A model generated the notes under the pieces. The model saw only the letters and a program-made list of their open reading frames with translations. It searched no databases and had not been told where the DNA came from. This document shows positions 26,828 through 33,152 of a stretch of DNA of 64,000 bases, piece after piece (within the stretch, counting starts at the first letter, position 1; each line of letters starts with the position of its first letter). The DNA is from Hydrococcus rivularis NIES-593 (GTDB lineage Bacteria > Cyanobacteriota > Cyanobacteriia > Cyanobacteriales > Microcystaceae). Where the stretch lies: NCBI RefSeq assembly GCF_001904635.1, contig NZ_MRCB01000001.1:310001-374000 (forward strand), written 5' to 3'. Position numbers and translations under genes: made by a program.

Positions 26828-27790
26828 ATGTCTATTACCATCAAGTCCGCTCAGTCTATTTTTTCTGACACTCAGGTTGCAAGCGTTGTTCCAAGTACAA
26901 TTGAGCGATTCGAGCGACTCAATGCCGAAGACCAACTGGCATTAATCTGGTTTGCCTATACCGAAATGGGCAAAACAATTACGGTTGCTGCTCCTGGCGC
27001 AACCAGTATGATCTTTGCCCAAAAACTGCTTAACCAGATCAAACAGATGACTCCTGCCGAGCAAACGCAAGTTATGTGCGATCTAGCCAACAATACCGAC
27101 ACTCCCATCTGCCGTTCTTATGGCTCCTTCACCACGAATCTGAAGTTGGGCTTCTGGAATCAGTTGGGAGAATGGATGGAACAAGGGATTGTAGCTCCAA
27201 TTCCCCAAGGCTATCAGCTTTCCGATGAAGGTAATGCGGTGCTAAGAGCAATTCAAGCAGCCGATCCAGGACAGCAAATTACCATTTTGCGTAATGCTGT
27301 CGTTGATATGGGATTTGACTCAAATTCTTCTGGCAGTCGCCAAAAAGTTCGAGAACTTGTAGTTGTCCCCACTACGATAGCAGCTCGTACCCAAGCGTCT
27401 ATTGAAGGCGTGACTAACACCGCAGTGCTAAGTTACATCAACAACATGAATGCTAACGACTTTGAAGGGGCTGTTAACCTATTCGCGCTTAATGGTGCTT
27501 TGCAACCACCCTTCCAAAAACCAATAATTGGTCGCGGAGCCGTCCTTGCCTATATGCGGGAAGAATGCCAGGGACTCAAATTAATGCCAGAACGAGGCAC
27601 TATTGAGTCAATGGAAGAGGGATATACCTCCATTAAAGTTACAGGCAAAGTCCAAACTCCTTGGTTTGGTTCTAGTGTTGGCATGAACATTGCCTGGCGG
27701 TTTTTACTCGATCCTCAAGACCAGATTTTCTTTGTAGCGATTGACCTACTGGCATCGCCAAAAGAACTACTCAACCTAGTACGTAAATAG
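26828..27790 (+). CDS. ocp: Orange carotenoid protein
   Basis: A 320-residue blue-light-activated quencher of phycobilisomes. The helical N-terminal domain keeps Tyr44, Trp41 and Trp110, and Arg155 (ILRNAVVDMGF), which binds the phycobilisome and bridges the two domains. The NTF2-like C-terminal domain keeps Tyr203 and Trp290 (equivalent to Tyr201 and Trp288 of OCP1), which hydrogen-bond the ketocarotenoid. The linker (SNSSGSRQKVRELVVVPTT) differs from OCP1. At the position of OCP1 Asp220, implicated in FRP binding, there is Asn222. No frp or carotenoid ketolase gene is nearby. It may belong to a clade other than OCP1. Confidence 0.96.
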   Translation: MSITIKSAQSIFSDTQVASVVPSTIERFERLNAEDQLALIWFAYTEMGKTITVAAPGATSMIFAQKLLNQIKQMTPAEQTQVMCDLANNTDTPICRSYGSFTTNLKLGFWNQLGEWMEQGIVAPIPQGYQLSDEGNAVLRAIQAADPGQQITILRNAVVDMGFDSNSSGSRQKVRELVVVPTTIAARTQASIEGVTNTAVLSYINNMNANDFEGAVNLFALNGALQPPFQKPIIGRGAVLAYMREECQGLKLMPERGTIESMEEGYTSIKVTGKVQTPWFGSSVGMNIAWRFLLDPQDQIFFVAIDLLASPKELLNLVRK

Positions 27791-27801
27791 GAAAGTAAAC
27801 G

Positions 27802-27838
27802 ACTCTCTCAACTTCGCCGATCGCGAATCAGAGAGAGT
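27802..27838. terminator. Nested stem-loop after ocp
   Basis: Outer stem ACTCTCTC/GAGAGAGT (27802-27809, 27831-27838) encloses TTCGC/GCGAA. There is no T-run, so this may be a 3' stabilising or pausing hairpin. Confidence 0.45.
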
Positions 27839-27920
27839 TAAACATTGCCTTCTACCAGATATTTTAGACGACTGGTTCATCTTACCTCTCTGGTGTTAAG
27901 TATTCAATTTAGGAATCGTT

Positions 27921-28031
27921 ATGTCAAAGAAAAAAGGCAATAGAGAATCTAAAAAACAGAAAAAACAATCAGATGGGACTAAGAAGCAAAAGAAAGATCC
28001 CAAGAGATATGACGAACCACCGCCTAGGTAG
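27921..28031 (+). CDS. 36-residue lysine-rich small protein
   Basis: The open frame from ATG 27921 to TAG encodes MSKKKGNRESKKQKKQ followed by SDGTKKQKKDPKRYDEPPPR. Nearly half the residues are Lys or Arg and there is no hydrophobic segment. TAGGA lies 7 nt before the ATG. It may be a nucleic-acid-binding or disordered peptide, or a chance frame. It lies 130 bp downstream of ocp on the same strand. Confidence 0.5.
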   Translation: MSKKKGNRESKKQKKQSDGTKKQKKDPKRYDEPPPR

Positions 28032-28078
28032 TGCTAATTAAAAATTATTAGATTTTAGATAGATTTTGCCAACATCAC

Positions 28079-28381
28079 CTACCCTCGAAACTGCTCGACC
28101 CCTTCGGTGTAACGCATCGGTAGAACATATTCTAGGTTTTCGTGAGGGCGGGCAATGATGTGAGTGGAGAGAACTTGTCCGCCATTGACTCGCTTGACCG
28201 TTTCAACCCCCGCAGCAACAGAGGCTTGCACCTCAGATACATTCCCTCTGATAATTACCGTCGCGCGACCGCTACCATTTTTTTCATACCCGACAAGGAC
28301 GATTCTGGCAGCTTTAACCATCGCATCGGCGGCTTCTACGACGGTAGGGAAGCCTAGAGTAATAAAGACTGATAGCGTGAT
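28079..28381 (-). pseudogene. ccmK: CcmK-type carboxysome shell protein with altered N-terminus and no normal start
   Basis: Residues from [17 protein letters not shown] to the end ([18 protein letters not shown]) match CcmK1/CcmK2 hexamer proteins closely. The first strand should read like IAVGMIETLGFP but is [12 protein letters not shown]. The in-frame codons upstream are ATC, TAC, ACC, CAG, with no ATG, GTG or TTG back to the stop at 28432. Only ATC 28381 or CTG 28420 could start a full-length product. The first in-frame ATG, at 28321, would remove strand 1 and half of helix A. The rest is free of stops, so it is a recent pseudogene or uses a non-standard start. It is isolated from any ccm operon. 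Confidence 0.72.
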
Positions 28382-28504
28382 GTAGGTCTGACCGGATCGA
28401 GGATGTATTGCATCGTGCAGACCTGCATCTTATTATTTTATTGAAGTCGGCAACGACGCGATCGCCAACTCGGTTATTTCAACCCTCTATCTGTTGAGGA
28501 GCTT

Positions 28505-30091
28505 ATGAAAACCCTATTACTCTACCCTAAGTTTCCCCAGTCCTTTTGGTCTTACGATCGCTTCATGGAAATCGCTGGACTTAAAGCCGTCATTCCACCT
28601 CTTGGCATCATTACTGTCGCAGCCCTCCTACCAAAAAACTGGGAGATTCGATTTTACGATCGCAACGTCAATCCAGAAACAGAAGCCGATTGGGAGTGGT
28701 GCGATCTGGTCATCCTCTCTGCCATGATCGTGCAGAAATCCGATTTCCACGCCTTGATTCAAAAAGCCGTGCGGTTGGGTAAAAAAGTAGCGGTTGGAGG
28801 TCCCTACCCCACCTCTGTTCCCCAGGATGCCTTAGAATCCGGCGCACACTATCTTATTCTCGATGAAGGAGAATTGACAGTTCCCCTGTTTCTGGATGCG
28901 ATCGCTCAAGGCGAACCAGCGGGAACTTTCCGTTCCCTTGAAAAACCAGATGTGACACTCAGCCCCATACCCCGCTTTGACCTGCTCGAGCGAGACGCTT
29001 ATTTAATGATGGCGGTACAGTTTTCTCGCGGCTGTCCTTTTAACTGCGAATTTTGTGACATTATTTCTCTCTACGGGCGCAAACCCCGCACGAAAGAACC
29101 GAGCCAGATTTTAGCAGAGTTGCAGACCCTCTATGACTTGGGCTGGCGCGGTTCGGTTTTCATCGTCGATGACAACTTTATTGGCAATCAGCGCAACGTC
29201 AAACGCTTCTTAAGAGAATTGATTCCTTGGATGAAGCAGCGCAATTACCCATTTACTTTCATCACTGAAGCCTCGGTCAATTTGGCAGAAGATGATGAAT
29301 TACTGCACCTGATGGTTGAATCAGGGTTTTATGCCGTCTTTCTGGGGATTGAAACCCCTGACCAAGATAGTTTGCAACTGACGCGCAAACTGCAAAATAC
29401 TCGCAATCCACTGGTGGAAGCCTGTCGCAAGATTAATAAAGCCGGTTTGCTGATCTATGCCGGATTTATCCTCGGTTTTGATGGAGAGCGTTCTGGTGCG
29501 GGGGAGAGGATTCAAGAGTTTGTGGAAGAAACCAGTATTCCTCAACCGATGTTGGGTATCCTTCAAGCTCCGCCCAACACGGCACTCTGGAATCGTCTCA
29601 AGGGAGAGCAGCGTTTAATTGAGGGCGACAGCATCCATCCGACGGGAGATCAGAATACTTTGATGAATTTCATTCCTACCCGTCCTATTGCAGAAATTGC
29701 TAGAGAGTATGTAGAAGGCTTATGGAAATTATATGAACCTACCAACTATCTCAGGCGCTGTTACCAACAATGTCTTAGTCTGGGTTTACGTTTAAGACAA
29801 AAGCAAACAATGCAGTTTCCTATCGGCAAGGGATTGCGGCTGGTGACTCAATTAATCTGGCATCAGGGTATCCGCCGACCGGAAATTCGGAGACAGTTTT
29901 GGCGACAATTATGGACGATTTTGCTGAACAAGCCCCAAGTTCTCAATCTGTATTTAGGTCTGTGCGCTGCTGGAGAGCATTTTTGGGAGTACCGCGCCCT
30001 AGCTAGAGAACGGATTGCTCAACAGCTAGGCTACGATCCCTTAGAAGCTTCTGCGTCGCCCCAACAAAAACCAATGCTCAGAACGGGTTGA
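28505..30091 (+). CDS. B12-binding-domain radical SAM enzyme (DUF4070 type)
   Basis: The protein has 528 residues. The N-terminal domain (1-150) has the cobalamin-binding fold but lacks a clear D-x-H-x-x-G motif. The radical SAM domain follows with Cys177-PFN-Cys181-EF-Cys184. The C-terminal part (about 380-515) is the helical DUF4070-type extension. Related enzymes methylate or rearrange lipids and natural products (HpnP, which methylates hopanoids, is a distant relative), but this one has a different N-terminus and its substrate is unknown. A strong GAGGAG site precedes ATG 28505. It is paired with an SRPBCC gene 43 bp downstream. Confidence 0.88.
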   Translation: MKTLLLYPKFPQSFWSYDRFMEIAGLKAVIPPLGIITVAALLPKNWEIRFYDRNVNPETEADWEWCDLVILSAMIVQKSDFHALIQKAVRLGKKVAVGGPYPTSVPQDALESGAHYLILDEGELTVPLFLDAIAQGEPAGTFRSLEKPDVTLSPIPRFDLLERDAYLMMAVQFSRGCPFNCEFCDIISLYGRKPRTKEPSQILAELQTLYDLGWRGSVFIVDDNFIGNQRNVKRFLRELIPWMKQRNYPFTFITEASVNLAEDDELLHLMVESGFYAVFLGIETPDQDSLQLTRKLQNTRNPLVEACRKINKAGLLIYAGFILGFDGERSGAGERIQEFVEETSIPQPMLGILQAPPNTALWNRLKGEQRLIEGDSIHPTGDQNTLMNFIPTRPIAEIAREYVEGLWKLYEPTNYLRRCYQQCLSLGLRLRQKQTMQFPIGKGLRLVTQLIWHQGIRRPEIRRQFWRQLWTILLNKPQVLNLYLGLCAAGEHFWEYRALARERIAQQLGYDPLEASASPQQKPMLRTG

Positions 30092-30134
30092 TTAATTGAC
30101 CATGATTGCATAGCCCTCTCGATGGAGTGAAATT

Positions 30135-30590
30135 ATGATGAGCGAGCACAGTGTGGAAGTAGAGGTTGCTTGTTCGACGGAGGAAGTTTACGACCTTTGG
30201 AAAAATATCGAGAATGTGCCGCGTTGGATACCTTTGGTAAAGGAGGTCAAGATCCTGCCGGGAACCGAAGAGTTATCACGCTGGAAGTTTGGTCTAGGAT
30301 TTCCTCTGCTGACCGAATGGACTTCACGCATTACCCAGCGCATCCCGCAGAAGCTGATTGCCTGGGAGTCGGTCTCTGGATTGCCCAACTTTGGATGTGC
30401 TGAATTCTTCCCGACCGAGCGGGGATGTCGCCTACGTCTCACCCTTGCCTTCGAACTGCCAAAAGGAATCGTGGGTGCGTTTCTTGAAGCTATCGGGATA
30501 GATCGCTGGTTAGAGGCGAATCTAGTGGAAAGTTTGCATCGCTTCCAATCCCTTATCGAAGAAGAAGTCCTCCGACAAAAAACGCTGTAA
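30135..30590 (+). CDS. SRPBCC / polyketide cyclase-dehydrase family protein
   Basis: A 151-residue START-like protein. VEVEVACSTEEVYDLWKNIENVPRWIPLVKEVKIL is the SRPBCC N-terminal signature. Three consecutive strands (WTSRITQRIPQKLIAWESV) and a long C-terminal helix (NLVESLHRFQSLIEEEVL) complete the lipid-binding fold. The fold carries hydrophobic ligands. The close spacing to the radical SAM gene suggests a shared lipid- or pigment-like substrate, but this is inference. Confidence 0.85.
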   Translation: MMSEHSVEVEVACSTEEVYDLWKNIENVPRWIPLVKEVKILPGTEELSRWKFGLGFPLLTEWTSRITQRIPQKLIAWESVSGLPNFGCAEFFPTERGCRLRLTLAFELPKGIVGAFLEAIGIDRWLEANLVESLHRFQSLIEEEVLRQKTL

Positions 30591-31040
30591 CTAGTACCGC
30601 TGCGCGGAAGTAAAAAGGCAAAAGGCAAAAATTGATAATTGATAATTATTAATTGATAATTAGATCCGAGCTCTAAAGTTCGGATATGCTTTGCGTTTGG
30701 CGTTGGCAATCTTTGGCAGGCGGCTCATCTGACAGATCTGAATCCGACTTCTTCACGATACAATCTGCTTTTCTGCCACTGGCTCGGCTTTCGTTTTTCT
30801 TTAGGAGTCAGCTCTCATTGGACGATCGTAGAAACTCTAACTTCTTTTATTCAAGAAAGTTTTTCTCTATGATTATATCATTTTTCATTCATTAATGACA
30901 GAGATGGTCGATCGCCCTCACCCCCAACCCCTCTCCCAAATAGGGAGAGGGGAGAAGAATGTCGATCGCGAAAACCTGAAAATTGGTATTAGACCTTTAC
31001 GATCGCTTGCTCGAGCGAGAAGACGAGTTATCAGAGATTA
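30591..31040. other. Gene-free region upstream of the candidate origin
   Basis: No credible gene. It contains an AT-rich run with repeated TTGATAATT-like units (about 30628-30662), then the third MITE copy at 30875-30989. The AT-rich run could serve as an unwinding element, or be the filler sequence common in cyanobacterial spacers. Confidence 0.6.
30875..30989. mobile_element. 115-bp MITE-like repeat, copy 3 (reverse orientation)
   Basis: Reverse complement of copies 1 and 2, with left end ATATCATTTTTCATTC and right end CCTGAAAATTGGTAT. It ends 65 bp before the first DnaA box. Confidence 0.9.
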
Positions 31041-31193
31041 AGTATATATACTCTGTGGAAAATTAGAGGGAATTTTCCACAAGTTTTCCACAGGATAAAA
31101 ACTAGAAAAAGAATGGTTGAATGGACAAAGAAAGATCCCTCGCGATCGCATATAGTACTATTGTTCTATGGTAAAACTCGATTCTGATTGCCG
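31041..31193. other. oriC: Candidate chromosomal replication origin: three DnaA boxes before dnaN
   Basis: Three exact copies of the cyanobacterial DnaA box TTTTCCACA: minus strand at 31054-31062, plus strand at 31073-31081 and 31084-31092. The 12-bp palindrome AGTATATATACT at 31041-31052 is immediately adjacent and easily melted. The block lies 100 bp upstream of dnaN. In Synechococcus elongatus the experimentally studied origin is also next to dnaN. No dnaA is in the window. Confidence 0.7.
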
Positions 31194-32345
31194 ATGAAAT
31201 TTACTTGCTCTCAAAGCGACCTGAACGCTAATCTATCCCTGGTCAGTCGTGCCGTTCCTTCTCGTCCTACCTATCCCGTCTTAGGTAACGTTCTCTTCGT
31301 AGCAGATACGCAAGGGAAACGAGTCAGTTTAACTGCCTTCGATAGTCGCCTCGGCATTCGTACCAGTTTTAGTGCCGAAGTGAGCGAAGGGGGAAAACTG
31401 ACCTTACCCGCGAAAATCCTCAACGATATCGTAGCTCGGTTGCCAGAAGAGGAAATTACGCTGGCGTCTGAAGACGAAGAAGAAGAAAATCCGCTCGCTA
31501 TCCTGACTTCTAGTTCCGGACGCTTTCAAATCAGGGGTATGAGCGCGACGGAATTTCCTGAATTGCCGAAGGTAAAAAAGGGAGAAGGCATCGTACTCCC
31601 CGTATCGGCTTTGAGCGACGGGTTAAAAGGGACGTTGTTTGCTGCTAGCACCGATGAAACCAAGCAAGTGTTGACTGGAGTGCATTTAGCTGGATCTCAA
31701 GATAGTTTAGAATTTGCGGCAACCGACGGACATCGCTTGGCAGTGGTGGAAACTCTATTGGAAAATACAGAAGTAGGCGATCGCGCCTCAGACAATTTTG
31801 CTGTTACTATTGCTGCTAGAGCTTTACGAGAATTAGAACGAATGCTAGCAACGGCTCAAGCGACTGATTGTGTCGCCTTATATGTCGATGAAAGTCAAAC
31901 TATCTTTGAATTGGGCGATCGCCGTTTAACCAGTCTGAAATTAGAAGGAGCTTATCCAGCTTATCAACAACTCATTCCCCGACAATTTTCCAGAACGGTG
32001 ACGGTAGAACGCAAGCGACTGATTGGGAGTTTAGAACGAGTTGCCGTACTAGCCGATCAAAAAAATAATTTGGTTAAATTTACCATCGATCGCGATCGCG
32101 GACAATTATCTTTATCGGTAGAGTCTCAAGATTTGGGCAGTGCCAAGGAATCCATGAGTGCAGAAATTACTGGGGATAGCCTGGAAATTGCTTTTAATAT
32201 TAAATATTTAATGGATGGATTGAAGGCATTGCCATCTTCTGATATTCAGATGCAATTAAATGAAGGCAATCAACCCGTTATTGTTACGCCGCTGGGCGGT
32301 TTAAAAATGACTTATCTCGTCATGCCCGTGCAAATTCTACGATGA
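31194..32345 (+). CDS. dnaN: DNA polymerase III beta subunit (sliding clamp)
   Basis: The protein has 383 residues from ATG 31194 (TTG at 31188 is in frame but less likely). MKFTCSQSDLNANLSLVSRAVPSRPTYPVLGNV is the first clamp domain; two further domains of the same fold follow, ending LKMTYLVMPVQ. It forms a ring dimer around DNA and tethers polymerase III. The promoter region overlaps the DnaA-box cluster, so replication control and clamp expression are probably linked. A TATAGT hexamer at about 31151 is a possible -10 element. Confidence 0.96.
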   Translation: MKFTCSQSDLNANLSLVSRAVPSRPTYPVLGNVLFVADTQGKRVSLTAFDSRLGIRTSFSAEVSEGGKLTLPAKILNDIVARLPEEEITLASEDEEEENPLAILTSSSGRFQIRGMSATEFPELPKVKKGEGIVLPVSALSDGLKGTLFAASTDETKQVLTGVHLAGSQDSLEFAATDGHRLAVVETLLENTEVGDRASDNFAVTIAARALRELERMLATAQATDCVALYVDESQTIFELGDRRLTSLKLEGAYPAYQQLIPRQFSRTVTVERKRLIGSLERVAVLADQKNNLVKFTIDRDRGQLSLSVESQDLGSAKESMSAEITGDSLEIAFNIKYLMDGLKALPSSDIQMQLNEGNQPVIVTPLGGLKMTYLVMPVQILR

Positions 32346-32352
32346 TCTCAAT

Positions 32353-32991
32353 TCATTTCGCAATTTTTATTAAAACTCGATAAACGGGTTTTTTATGAGC
32401 GAGAGTAGCGATTTCTCGTTCGGTGGGAACCGGAAAAGGATTGGTTTCTAGCCAGAGTTCTGAATGCTGTTGTTGGAAGCGAGGATGGGATAAAAAGCGA
32501 TCGCGCATTTCGATAGCGACCGATTCCACATCCGATTGCAGAAAAACGATTCCTTCCTCTACCAGATGAGTTGCCAGGAGATCGACTAACTCTGGCTGTA
32601 CGACTCGGCGTTTCATGTGGCGCTGCTTAAACCAAGGATCGGGAAATTGAATGCTAACCCATTTTAAAACCCCGGCCGGTAAAGATTCGAGTAAGGAAGA
32701 GAGCGAGTTATTGATATTGCAAAATAGGAAATGAAGGTTAGTCAATCCCATGCGATCGCGATGTTCGTTTGCTTCGTCTACTAGAGGTTGGCGAATTTCC
32801 ACACCTAAAAAATTAATCTGCGGGTGTAGGTGTGCCATTTGCAATAAAAATTTCCCTCTCGCACAACCAATATCGAGGTGTAATGGCTGAGTCACAGAGG
32901 CATAAATTTGATACCAATTGGGAGGTGGAATCGGAGTTTGATATTTATGACTGAGTGGGTTGACGTGTTGACGAACGCGGACTCTTGCCAA
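32353..32991 (-). CDS. trmB: tRNA (guanine-N7)-methyltransferase
   Basis: The protein has 212 residues. It methylates G46 in the tRNA variable loop using SAM. LDIGCARGKFLLQMA is the SAM motif, NFLGVEIRQPLVDEA follows, and VSIQFPDPWFKQRHMKRRVV is the TrmB catalytic signature (PDPW-x-K-x-R-H-x-K-R). The start is TTG at 32991, supported by a strong AGGAGGG ribosome site 8 nt upstream; no ATG or GTG is available nearby. It ends 7 bp from the convergent dnaN stop. Confidence 0.93.
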   Translation of the reverse strand: MARVRVRQHVNPLSHKYQTPIPPPNWYQIYASVTQPLHLDIGCARGKFLLQMAHLHPQINFLGVEIRQPLVDEANEHRDRMGLTNLHFLFCNINNSLSSLLESLPAGVLKWVSIQFPDPWFKQRHMKRRVVQPELVDLLATHLVEEGIVFLQSDVESVAIEMRDRFLSHPRFQQQHSELWLETNPFPVPTEREIATLAHKKPVYRVLIKIAK

Positions 32992-33030
32992 TCTTAATCC
33001 CTCCTGTTTTCTATAGCGATCCTAGATGAT

Positions 33031-33139
33031 TTATAAGATGGTTAGTAGTGCAAGTATCTGACCGTGCGCGTGCGAGACAATCGCACGCGAGCAAGATGCT
33101 CGCACTACTTTTCACAATTTAAATCAGATGGCTTATCAA
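33031..33139. repeat. Intergenic hairpin repeat, family 2 copy A
   Basis: Contains GCGTGCGA-GACAA-TCGCACGC (8-bp stem, 33068-33088) and GCGAGCA-AGA-TGCTCGC (7-bp stem, 33087-33103), enclosed by GTAGTGC/GCACTAC. The right flank CACAATTTAAATCAGATGGCT resembles the same flank at 40430-40453, so the two form a diverged family. Confidence 0.6.
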
Positions 33140-33152
33140 TCCGATCCTAAAC

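Noticed and set aside
28142..28385. Plus-strand frames opposite ccmK
   Set aside because: Shadows of the CcmK coding strand; no independent pattern.
30628..30662. TTGATAATT repeats as a DNA-unwinding element
   Set aside because: It is about 400 bp from the DnaA boxes with a MITE in between, and similar filler occurs elsewhere in cyanobacterial spacers, so it is not included in the origin call.
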